DNA of 10,083 nucleotides, from assembly GCA_041688815.1 (NCBI GenBank), contig JBDNHK010000092.1, forward strand, positions 1 to 10,083. Direction: 5' to 3'. The stretch comes from Rhabdothermincola_A sp041688815. GTDB lineage: Bacteria; Actinomycetota; Acidimicrobiia; Acidimicrobiales; Acidimicrobilacustridaceae. Shown here one piece after another: positions 1 through 5,427 of this stretch. A program made the position numbers and the translations under genes. Position 1 is the stretch's first letter; each line of letters begins with the position of its first letter. A model generated the notes under the pieces. It was not told where the DNA came from. It saw only the letters and a list, made by a program, of their open reading frames with translations, and did not search any database.

Positions 1-103
1 CCCGGATCACGGGTCACGTCCCTACTGTCTCAGCCCAACCGGTAGCGTAGCGACACTGCACTTATGACTGGGAACAGCTGTCGAGGACAAGCGCGACTCA
101 CGT

Positions 104-121
104 TCGACGTCGTCGCGTCGA
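104..121. repeat. Inverted repeat TCGACG-N6-CGTCGA
   Basis: TCGACG (104-109) and CGTCGA (116-121) are perfect inverted arms around a six-base TCGTCG loop, 73 bases upstream of the DUF2469 start. A near-identical arrangement with a three-base loop lies at 8961-8975 in front of rpsB. It could be a leader hairpin or a protein-binding palindrome. TCGA/CG-rich words are common in such DNA, so chance is possible. Confidence 0.4.
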
Positions 122-182
122 CTCGGTCGGAGGATGCCGGCCGGGCGTCGACACCATCGCAATCATGGGTCGATTGGGCCGC

Positions 183-188
183 AGGAGG
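183..188 (+). promoter_or_regulatory. Shine-Dalgarno that fixes the DUF2469 start
   Basis: AGGAGG at 183-188 is followed by six bases and then GTG at 195. This strong site argues for the GTG at 195 rather than the in-frame ATG at 165, which lies upstream of the site. Confidence 0.8.
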
Positions 189-194
189 CATCAG

Positions 195-515
195 GTGAGC
201 ACCGAGGATCTCGAGGACTATGAGTCCGACGTCGAACTGCAGCTCTACCGCGAGTACAAGGACGTCTGTCCGATGTTCCGCTTCGTGGTGGAGACCGAAC
301 GCCGCTTCTACCTCGCCAACGAGGTGAACCAGTCGGTGGTCGCCGATGGCGGGCGTACCCGCGTCGAGCTCGACCTGCGCGACGCCTGGGTGTGGGACAT
401 GTACCGGCAGAATCGTTTCGTGACCCATGTGCGGGTCGTCACGTTCAAGGACGTCAACATCGAAGAGCTTCCGGCGACCGACTTCGGGGCTTCAACGAGC
501 CAGCCGCCCGGTTGA
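195..515 (+). CDS. DUF2469 family protein
   Basis: A 106-residue protein of the actinobacterial DUF2469 family, which is of unknown function and often annotated only by its conserved place beside rnhB and yraN. The sequence shows the family pattern from end to end: an acidic N-terminus (EDLEDYE, residues 4-10), QLYREYKDV (16-24), VVETERRFYLANEV (31-44), the Trp-rich AWVWDMYR (64-71) and VRVVTFKDVN (79-88). There is no signal peptide or membrane segment, so it is probably cytoplasmic. The GTG start at 195 is chosen because an AGGAGG site sits six bases upstream and because the family begins just before the EDLE stretch. Its stop overlaps the likely TTG start of the next gene (TTGA), which suggests translational coupling. 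Family assignment is firm; function is not known. Confidence 0.92.
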   Translation: MSTEDLEDYESDVELQLYREYKDVCPMFRFVVETERRFYLANEVNQSVVADGGRTRVELDLRDAWVWDMYRQNRFVTHVRVVTFKDVNIEELPATDFGASTSQPPG

Positions 516-856
516 CCTCTCGTCGCCGCGACCTCGGCGCCCACGGTGAAGCACTGGCCGCCCGCTGGTACGAGTCCAACGGCTATCGGGTGCTGGCCCG
601 CAACTGGCGATGTCGCGACGGCGAGCTCGATCTCGTGTTGGCCCGTGGGTCCACCCTGGTCTTCTGCGAGGTGAAGACCCGCTCGTCGACGGCCTACGGC
701 TCACCGGCGGAAGCCGTCACTGCCGTCAAGCAGGCCCGCCTGCGTCGCCTGGCGGTGCGTTGGCTCGACGAGACCGGTACCCGCGCCGGCTCGCTGCGCT
801 TCGACGTGGTCGGCGTCATCGGATCCGACGTCGACGTGATCCAAGCGGCCTTCTGA
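512..856 (+). CDS. yraN: UPF0102 / YraN family nuclease-fold protein
   Basis: A 114-residue protein of the UPF0102 (YraN) family, which has a restriction-endonuclease-like fold; its cellular role is unsettled but it is commonly linked to yifB and dprA. Visible family marks are LGAHGEALAARW (residues 8-19, with E13), NWRCRDGELDLV (31-42, with D40), FCEVKTRSS (51-59, the E-x-K of a PD-(D/E)xK site at E53 and K55), KQARLRRLA (73-81) and LRFDVVGV (95-102). Length is normal for the family. Two in-frame starts exist: GTG at 392, which would add 40 unlike-family residues overlapping DUF2469, and TTG at 512, which overlaps the preceding stop as TTGA. The second fits the family N-terminus, though no clear Shine-Dalgarno is present and coupling to the upstream gene is inferred. 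It ends before a GC-rich hairpin. Confidence 0.9.
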   Translation: MTSRRRDLGAHGEALAARWYESNGYRVLARNWRCRDGELDLVLARGSTLVFCEVKTRSSTAYGSPAEAVTAVKQARLRRLAVRWLDETGTRAGSLRFDVVGVIGSDVDVIQAAF

Positions 857-868
857 AGACGTGATTCT

Positions 869-891
869 GGCGGCGCGGTGGCGGCGCCGCC
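869..891. terminator. GC-rich hairpin between convergent genes
   Basis: GGCGGCGC (869-876) pairs perfectly with GCGCCGCC (884-891) around a seven-base loop. It lies 12 bases past the yraN stop and about 40 bases past the stop of the convergent phosphatase gene, so it is well placed to end transcription from both sides. No U-tract follows on either strand, which is common for actinobacterial terminators but weakens the call. The segment 880-891 is also a self-complementary 12-mer. Confidence 0.5.
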
Positions 892-931
892 CGGGCTCAC
901 CCCTGTTCCGAGTGTGGTCTGGTGGCCCTTG

Positions 932-1609
932 TCACCGGGTGTGCAGGTGTTCCGGGAGGTGGCTGGTGTCGGAGAATCGGAACAGGCTGAAGGAGTGCAC
1001 ACCGCTGATGGGCATCGGACGCACGGTGCTCACCGAGGCGTGGAACGACACGAAGCGCTCCCACTCCCACGGCACCGGCTCGATGCCGAGCAGATGGCCG
1101 AGGCTCACCGCATTGGTTCCGGCGTGGGCCACGATCACCACGTTCGGTCCCGGTTCCTCGAGGTCCCACACCAGCGGGTGGGTGGTGAGGCGCCGGGCGC
1201 CGAGCTCGCCCAACAGAGCGTCGAGGCCTTCGGTGATGCGTCGGTGGAAGGCTCGAAAGCTCTCGCCGCCGGGGAGTCCGTCCCACTGCTCGTCGAGAGG
1301 TCGGGCCCGACTGTCGGCGAAGGCCTTCGCCACGACCTCCGAGGGCGTGCCTTGCCACATGGGCGCGGCGATCTCGGGAAGCCAATCGAGGACTTCCGGT
1401 TCGATCTGCAGGGCCTCGGCGATCGGAGCTGCGGTCTGGCGGGCCCGCACCAGCGGTGACACGAGCAGCCGGTCGACGGGGCGACCGACGAAGGCTTCCC
1501 CGAGCCAACGGGCCTGCTCCTCGCCGAGGGGGGTCAGGATCGGGTCGTCGACGGCGAAGCCGCCGCGGTCCCACTCCGGCTGGCCGTGGCGGATGTAGGT
1601 GAGCTCCAT
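932..1609 (-). CDS. Histidine phosphatase family protein
   Basis: A 225-residue cytoplasmic enzyme of the histidine phosphatase (phosphoglycerate-mutase-like) superfamily, which removes phosphate through a phosphohistidine intermediate. The catalytic set is visible: R7-H8-G9 near the N-terminus (YIRHGQ), R55 in SPLVRARQT, the acidic residue E116 in GGESFRAF, and the second histidine H162 in VAHAGTN. The substrate cannot be told from sequence; members act on sugar phosphates, cofactor precursors and phosphoproteins. The ATG at 1609 is chosen because RHG falls at the expected distance and because the ATG overlaps the stop of the upstream small gene as TGATG. The two therefore look like one translationally coupled minus-strand operon, read away from the cytochrome gene and converging on yraN. 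The long open frame beyond this ATG (to 1924) is antisense noise. Confidence 0.9.
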   Translation of the reverse strand: MELTYIRHGQPEWDRGGFAVDDPILTPLGEEQARWLGEAFVGRPVDRLLVSPLVRARQTAAPIAEALQIEPEVLDWLPEIAAPMWQGTPSEVVAKAFADSRARPLDEQWDGLPGGESFRAFHRRITEGLDALLGELGARRLTTHPLVWDLEEPGPNVVIVAHAGTNAVSLGHLLGIEPVPWEWERFVSFHASVSTVRPMPISGVHSFSLFRFSDTSHLPEHLHTR

Positions 1610-1713
1610 CAGCCGAACAGCGCCCAGGCCACGAGGGCGGCGCATACCAGCACGGCGGCCACGACCATCACGACGTCGGCAGGGGAGCGGCGATGAGGTC
1701 GGAACGGGTTCAT
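1609..1713 (-). CDS. Small single-span membrane protein (34 aa)
   Basis: A 34-residue reading frame that begins with ATG at 1713 and ends with TGA sharing one base with the phosphatase start. The N-terminus carries a basic patch (R5, H7, R8, R9), followed by about 20 hydrophobic residues (roughly 14-33: V, A, L, M, C, W) and a terminal FG, a clean pattern for one membrane helix with the N-terminus inside the cell. A GAGG lies seven bases upstream of the ATG. The combination of ribosome site, stop-start overlap and membrane-like composition supports a real gene despite its size. I do not recognise a family. It may anchor or modulate the phosphatase, but that is inference only from the coupling. 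Confidence 0.65.
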   Translation of the reverse strand: MNPFRPHRRSPADVVMVVAAVLVCAALVAWALFG

Positions 1714-1734
1714 GCCCACGCCTCAGTATCGCCC

Positions 1735-1764
1735 GTGGCCGGCGGCCACCTCTCATTCGATGAG
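1735..1764. promoter_or_regulatory. Two adjacent palindromes in a divergent promoter region
   Basis: GTGGCC-GGC-GGCCAC (1735-1749) and CTCAT-TCG-ATGAG (1752-1764) are perfect inverted repeats, only two bases apart. They lie between the minus-strand membrane-protein/phosphatase pair and the plus-strand cytochrome gene, 22 bases or more upstream of the minus-strand ATG. They may be operators for a regulator serving both directions, or hairpins in the leader of the minus-strand transcript. Pairing of the second can be lengthened with ACC/GGT flanks if one base is bulged. Confidence 0.4.
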
Positions 1765-1814
1765 GGTTACGGGTGTCACCGTCGCCCGCTACCTGGGCCG
1801 AACCGTGACGTTGG

Positions 1815-1820
1815 TACCGT
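1815..1820 (+). promoter_or_regulatory. Candidate -10 box for a leaderless cytochrome c transcript
   Basis: TACCGT matches the actinobacterial TANNNT -10 pattern and ends six bases before the GTG start at 1827. No Shine-Dalgarno is seen there, so transcription starting at or beside the GTG, giving a leaderless mRNA, is the simplest reading. No good -35 is visible. The same layout recurs before xerC. Confidence 0.4.
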
Positions 1821-1826
1821 CGGCCC

Positions 1827-2168
1827 GTGACTTCTTGGCGTGCGCTGGTGGTGACGGTCGTGGTCGTGCTCGGGGCCGGTGGCGTGGCCGCGTGCGCCTC
1901 GACTGAGACCCAGACGGCGCCCACCGACCCGGTGCTGGCCCAGGGTCAGCAGATCTACCTGGCCAACTGCGCCAGCTGTCACGGGCGCGGCGGCGGCGGC
2001 GGTCTCGGCCCCAAGCTGTCCGACGGTCTCGCCGCCACGCGATACGGGAACATCGCCGACCAGGAAGCCCTGATCCTCAACGGCCGGGGCTCGATGCCGG
2101 CCTTCAAGAGCCGGTTCACGGCCGAACAGCTCGATGCGGTTGTCCGGTTCACCCGTGAGGCGCTCTGA
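1827..2168 (+). CDS. Monoheme class I cytochrome c lipoprotein
   Basis: A 113-residue exported electron carrier. Residues 1-22 form a hydrophobic signal ending in a lipobox, V20-A21-A22-C23, so the mature protein is probably lipid-anchored on the outer face of the membrane. A polar linker (about 24-35) leads to the heme domain: CASCH at 48-52 supplies the two thioether cysteines and the proximal histidine, a Gly-rich loop follows at 53-61, and M90 in GSMPAF is the likely distal ligand. The last segment (LDAVVRFTREAL) is the usual terminal helix. Its partner is not in the window; terminal oxidases or dehydrogenases are typical. The GTG at 1827 lacks a Shine-Dalgarno and may be leaderless. The gene is an addition relative to the common yraN-yifB order. 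Confidence 0.9.
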   Translation: MTSWRALVVTVVVVLGAGGVAACASTETQTAPTDPVLAQGQQIYLANCASCHGRGGGGGLGPKLSDGLAATRYGNIADQEALILNGRGSMPAFKSRFTAEQLDAVVRFTREAL

Positions 2169-2201
2169 CCCTGGCGTTGCTCCGCGCACCCCGGGCGGCT
2201 C

Positions 2202-2466
2202 AACCCCGTTCAGCTCGTCGACGACCCTCAACAACTCACCCTGGTCGTAGAAGTTGACCCCGATCAGCGTGGGGAACTTCTTGCGGGTCTCCTGGCAGGC
2301 CTTCACCCGGGGCATGAGCACGTCGTAGGCGTTCACTGTGGCCGCCGAGCTTGCACTGGACGTGGCAGAGATACACGTCGCACCGGGCCGGGTTGGCGGT
2401 CCGGCCGCCGGAGATGACGTTGGCCCGATCCACCGCTCCCGCCGGCAACTCCTCCTCGGGGGGCAC
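2202..2466 (-). pseudogene. Remnant of a PI-PLC-X-like phosphodiesterase gene
   Basis: Two minus-strand segments in different frames read like parts of a bacterial PI-PLC-X-like protein. The upstream part (about 2466-2345) includes CDVYLCHVQCKLG, like the LCHxxCELG stretch of such proteins. The second part (about 2344-2202) includes NAYDVLMPRVKACQ, FPTLIGVNFYDQGELL and RVVDELNGV, which resembles their C-terminal end. The frame changes near 2343, exactly where the central catalytic-domain segment would be expected, and there is no room upstream for the N-terminal catalytic histidines before the yifB promoter region. No stop follows the ELNGV end in frame. I read this as a gene that lost its 5' part and an internal piece. 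The family link is from memory of conserved motifs, not a search; a chance antisense resemblance is less likely but possible. Confidence 0.5.
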
Positions 2467-2588
2467 GGCCCGGCCGGTGGCGGCGGTCGGGCCGCGCCCA
2501 CCGACGGGTCCGCGTCGGCGGGTTCCCCCTCGGCGGCGTCGTCCATCGCCATCCGCCCCGATTTTTCTCGCCGCGTACGGATTGCCCG

Positions 2589-2617
2589 TTGTGTCGGGCG
2601 CTATCTGGATCTATGTT
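2589..2617 (+). promoter_or_regulatory. Candidate promoter for yifB-dprA
   Basis: TTGTGT (2589-2594) and TATGTT (2612-2617) are separated by 17 bases, a fair sigma-70-type match, and would start a transcript about 70 bases before the yifB ATG. This is sensible because the inserted segment disconnects yifB from the yraN transcript. The surrounding stretch 2467-2677 holds no gene I can support. Confidence 0.4.
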
Positions 2618-2685
2618 CGCAGGTGCGCTCGGTGGTCTCGGTGAGGCCGCCCTCCACTCCTCGGCAGCTCTTGTCGAATGGCCAT

Positions 2686-2690
2686 GGAGG
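2686..2690 (+). promoter_or_regulatory. Shine-Dalgarno that selects the yifB start
   Basis: GGAGG at 2686-2690 lies five bases before ATG 2696. The in-frame ATGs at 2678 and 2684 lie before or overlapping it, so 2696 is the likelier start, in agreement with the family N-terminus. Confidence 0.65.
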
Positions 2691-2695
2691 GCGTG

Positions 2696-4210
2696 ATGCT
2701 CGCCACCGTTTCTTCCGCAACGCTCGTCGGTGTCGACGGGGTGGCGGTCACCGTAGAAGTGCACGTGGGCAACGGTCTGCCTGGCTTCACTGTCGTCGGG
2801 CTTCCCGATGCGTCCTGTCGCGAAGCGCGTGACCGCACCCGGGCCGCGATTCTCACCAGCGAGCTCGAGTGGCCCATGCGGCGCACCACGGTCAATCTGG
2901 CGCCGACGACCATCCGCAAGGTCGGGGCCGGTCTCGATCTGGCCATCGCCGTCGCCGTGCTCCTCGCCACCGGCCAGCTCCCGTCGGAGGGCGTCGAGGG
3001 TCGGGCCTTCATCGGTGAGCTCGGGCTCGACGGATCGCTCCGTCACGTGCCGGGCATGCTCTCGCTTGTCGACGCCGTGGAGGCGACCGAGGTGGTGGTA
3101 CCGCCGAGCTCGGTGACCGAGGCCGAGGTCGTCAGGCGCCACACCGTGCGCACGGCGGCCACGTTGGGGCGTCTCGTCGAGGCCCTGCGGGGTGATGCGC
3201 CCTGGCCGGCCCTTCCCGATCCCCCGCCCCTGCCACCGGCGCAGGATCAGCCCGACCTGGCCGATGTCCGCGGTCACACCCTCGGCCGTCAGGCGCTCGA
3301 GATCGCCGCCGCCGGCGGACACCACCTGCTCATGACCGGTCCGCCTGGAGCGGGCAAGACGATGCTGGCTCAGCGCCTGCCCGGCCTGCTTCCCGACCTC
3401 GACGACGCCACCGCCTTCGAGGCCACCCGGGTGCACTCCGCCGCCGGTCTTCCTCTGCCCGGGGGTCTGATGCGCCGCCCCCCGCTGCGCGCCCCGCATC
3501 ACGGGGCGTCGGCCGTGGCCATCATCGGCGGGGGTGGTACCCACCTGCGACCCGGGGAGATCAGCCTCGCCCATGGAGGGGTGCTGTTCCTCGACGAGCT
3601 CGGCGAGTTCCCACTGGTCGTGCTCGATGCGTTGCGCCAGCCCCTCGAGGAGGGAGTGGTGCGCATTGCCCGGGCCGAGCACCGCGTCACTGTGCCCGCT
3701 CGCTTCCTGTTGCTGGCCGCCATGAATCCGTGCCCATGTGGTGAGGGCATGGGCCCGGCGGGGTGTCGGTGCGGCGACCGGGCCCTCGAGCGCTACCGCC
3801 GCCGGGTCTCGGGTCCCCTGCTCGACCGCTTCGACCTCCGGGTCGACATCCTGCGCCCGGAGCCGACACAGCTTCTGCACGGTGCCGCAGGAGACACCAC
3901 GGCCACGGTGGTCGCCCGCGTCCTCGCGGCGCGCCAGCGGGCCGCCGAGCGTGGAGTGATCGCCAACGCCGAGCTCTCGGGTCGTGACCTCGACGCGACG
4001 GCCCCGCTGTCGGGGCGGGCCACCACGCTGCTCGAACAGGCGCTGGTGTCGGGTCGGTTGAGCGCAAGGGGCTTGCGCCGGGTGTGGCGGGTCGCGCTCA
4101 CGGTCGCCGACCTGGCCGGTGCCGAGGGCCCCCTGGCCCCCGAGCACGTGGCCGCAGCCCTGCACCTTCGTTCCGAGCCGTCGTTCCTCGCCCGCCGTCG
4201 GGCCAGCTGA
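2696..4210 (+). CDS. yifB: YifB/ComM family Mg-chelatase-like AAA+ ATPase
   Basis: A 504-residue AAA+ protein of the YifB/ComM family. ComM relatives are helicases that extend heteroduplex during natural transformation; the name 'Mg chelatase' reflects only fold similarity. The N-terminal ChlI-type domain (about 1-170) has the family strings VEVHVGNGLPGFTVVGLPD and TVNLAPTTIRK. The ATPase core carries Walker A GPPGAGKT (215-222), RAPHHGAS (265-272), Walker B GVLFLDELGEF (295-305) and the Cys-rich MNPCPCG (343-349) with further cysteines at 357 and 359, and the SGPLLDRFDLRVD arginine segment (372-384). The C-terminal Mg_chelatase_C region follows. Length is normal. ATG 2696 matches the usual MLATV start. 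Its TGA overlaps the dprA ATG as TGATG, so the two are co-translated. Confidence 0.96.
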   Translation: MLATVSSATLVGVDGVAVTVEVHVGNGLPGFTVVGLPDASCREARDRTRAAILTSELEWPMRRTTVNLAPTTIRKVGAGLDLAIAVAVLLATGQLPSEGVEGRAFIGELGLDGSLRHVPGMLSLVDAVEATEVVVPPSSVTEAEVVRRHTVRTAATLGRLVEALRGDAPWPALPDPPPLPPAQDQPDLADVRGHTLGRQALEIAAAGGHHLLMTGPPGAGKTMLAQRLPGLLPDLDDATAFEATRVHSAAGLPLPGGLMRRPPLRAPHHGASAVAIIGGGGTHLRPGEISLAHGGVLFLDELGEFPLVVLDALRQPLEEGVVRIARAEHRVTVPARFLLLAAMNPCPCGEGMGPAGCRCGDRALERYRRRVSGPLLDRFDLRVDILRPEPTQLLHGAAGDTTATVVARVLAARQRAAERGVIANAELSGRDLDATAPLSGRATTLLEQALVSGRLSARGLRRVWRVALTVADLAGAEGPLAPEHVAAALHLRSEPSFLARRRAS

Positions 4211-5361
4211 TGTCGGTTCCGACATCAGGGCTGCCCGACGAGGCCTTCGTGGTGGCGCTCTCCCGCCTTCCCGGCCTGGGGCCGTCCCGCCTTCGGGCCC
4301 TGCTCTCGGCGTGGGGACCGGTCGACGCGTGGCGGGCGGTGCACGCCGGTCGGGTCGACGCCGAGTTGCTGGGCCAGACCGGCAAAGCGGATCCTCGCGC
4401 CATCGTGGCCCGGTGGGCCGCGGTGGCCCGTGGGCTCGATCCGGCCGAGTACTGGCAGGCCCACCGCCGCGCCGGGATCGGTGTCGTCGTCCTCGGTTCG
4501 GCGGGGTTCCCGGCGGCCCTGGCCGCCGACGACGACCCTCCCGCGGTGTTGTTCTGCCTCGGTGACCCCGACCACCTGGCCGGGGCCCGCGTCGCCATTG
4601 TCGGCACCCGTGACGCCTCGAGCTACGGGATCGACGTGGCGCACCGCCTCGGCCGTGACCTGGCCGGGTGCGGGGTCGGCGTGGTGTCCGGCTTGGCCCT
4701 CGGGATCGACGGCGCCGCCCACGCCGGTGTCCTCGCCGTCGACGGAGCCCCACCCGTCGGTGTCGTCGGGTCCGGGCTCGACCGGGTGTACCCGCGCGAC
4801 CACGGTCGGCTGTGGCGTCGGGTGGCCGAACGGGGTGTCCTGCTCAGCGAGTACCCCCTCGGCGCCGCTCCGGCGCCGTGGCAGTTCCCGGCCCGCAACC
4901 GGATCATCGCCGCGCTGGCTGACGTGGTGGTGGTGGTCGAGTCGCACATCACCGGCGGGGCCATGGGCACCGCGGTGGAGGCCGATCGGCGCGGGCGCCC
5001 GGTGCTGGCGGTGCCCGGGCCGGTCACCGCCTCGAGCTCGGCCGGAACCAACCAGTTGTTGTTCGAGGGTCGAGGGCCGGCACGCGACGTCACCGATGTG
5101 CTGCTGGCCCTGGGGCTGGAGGGTGGACATCGGCGTGAGGCGGGGGAGTCCCGAACGACGCCCGTCGACGCCGCGGCCACGGTGCTGGCCGCGACACCGT
5201 GGCAGCCTGTCGGGCTCGAACACCTGGTGTTGGCCACCGGGCTCGACATGGGGGTGGTGGCCTTCGCCCTCGACGATCTCGAACTGGCCGGCTGGGTGGT
5301 CCGGCGCGGGGGCTGGGTGGAGCGGTTGGGCCGGGATGCGGCCGGAGGGACCAGGAGATGA
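4210..5361 (+). CDS. dprA: DNA-processing protein DprA (DNA-protecting protein)
   Basis: A 383-residue DprA/Smf protein, which binds incoming single-stranded DNA and loads RecA onto it during transformation and repair. The N-terminal part (about 10-90) contains the helix-hairpin-like LSRLPGLGPSRLRALL. The Rossmann core (about 91-300) shows the family signature: VAIVGTRDASSYG (128-140), VVSGLALGIDGAAH (158-171), GSGLDRVYP (187-195), FPARNRIIAALAD (226-238), ITGGAMGTAVEA (247-258) and the PGPVT...SAGTNQLL stretch (269-284). A C-terminal winged-helix (about 325-372) follows. ATG 4210 overlaps the yifB stop and fits the family start. A 66-base gap then separates it from xerC, which has its own promoter candidate. 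Confidence 0.96.
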   Translation: MSVPTSGLPDEAFVVALSRLPGLGPSRLRALLSAWGPVDAWRAVHAGRVDAELLGQTGKADPRAIVARWAAVARGLDPAEYWQAHRRAGIGVVVLGSAGFPAALAADDDPPAVLFCLGDPDHLAGARVAIVGTRDASSYGIDVAHRLGRDLAGCGVGVVSGLALGIDGAAHAGVLAVDGAPPVGVVGSGLDRVYPRDHGRLWRRVAERGVLLSEYPLGAAPAPWQFPARNRIIAALADVVVVVESHITGGAMGTAVEADRRGRPVLAVPGPVTASSSAGTNQLLFEGRGPARDVTDVLLALGLEGGHRREAGESRTTPVDAAATVLAATPWQPVGLEHLVLATGLDMGVVAFALDDLELAGWVVRRGGWVERLGRDAAGGTRR

Positions 5362-5363
5362 TC

Positions 5364-5389
5364 GTTCGAGGGCAGTGGGCCATTCGAAC
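5364..5389. repeat. Inverted repeat GTTCGA-N14-TCGAAC
   Basis: GTTCGA (5364-5369) and TCGAAC (5384-5389) are inverted arms 14 bases apart, just after the dprA stop and before the xerC promoter candidate. The half-sites are those of the actinobacterial SOS box, but that box has the opposite order and a four-base spacer (CGAAC-N4-GTTCG), so this is not a LexA site. A weak terminator or operator is possible. Confidence 0.3.
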
Positions 5390-5415
5390 CCTGGAAAACC
5401 ACCCTGACCAGCAGT

Positions 5416-5421
5416 TACGGT
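5416..5421 (+). promoter_or_regulatory. Candidate -10 box for a leaderless xerC transcript
   Basis: TACGGT fits TANNNT and ends six bases before ATG 5428. There is no Shine-Dalgarno. TGGAAA at 5392-5397, 18 bases upstream, is a weak -35 match. This repeats the -10, six bases, start codon layout of the cytochrome gene. Confidence 0.4.
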
Positions 5422-5427
5422 GTGGGC

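Larger units (their letters stand above)
1..194. other. Upstream region without a supportable gene
   Basis: All three plus-strand frames meet a stop within the first 67 bases (TAG at 43-45 in frame 1, TGA at 65-67 in frame 2, TAG at 46-48 in frame 3), so at most a few C-terminal codons of an upstream gene could be here. In actinobacteria rnhB usually precedes DUF2469, but these short tails cannot be assigned. The remaining bases form the leader of the DUF2469 gene and contain a GC-rich inverted repeat at 104-121. No convincing -35/-10 pair was found. Confidence 0.6.

Noticed and set aside
134..223. Short ATG frame after GGAGG-like bases at 129-133 (about 29 codons)
   Set aside because: The ribosome-site-like bases directly abut the ATG, the product is Arg/His/Gly-rich, and it runs into the DUF2469 gene in another frame.
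30..428. Minus-strand frame opposite DUF2469
   Set aside because: Composition follows from the antisense of the conserved DUF2469 gene; no start context or family.
1827..2168. Part of a cytochrome oxidase operon
   Set aside because: No oxidase subunit, reductase or heme-maturation gene flanks it within the window.
2333..4753. Very long minus-strand open frame (806 codons) opposite yifB and dprA
   Set aside because: It is antisense to two clearly recognisable genes, is dominated by Arg, Gly, Pro and His, and shows no domain; stop codons are rare in antisense frames of high-GC coding DNA.
5364..5389. LexA/SOS box or tRNA T-arm remnant (GTTCGA / TCGAAC)
   Set aside because: Half-sites are in the opposite order and too far apart for an SOS box, and the flanks do not form a T-stem.
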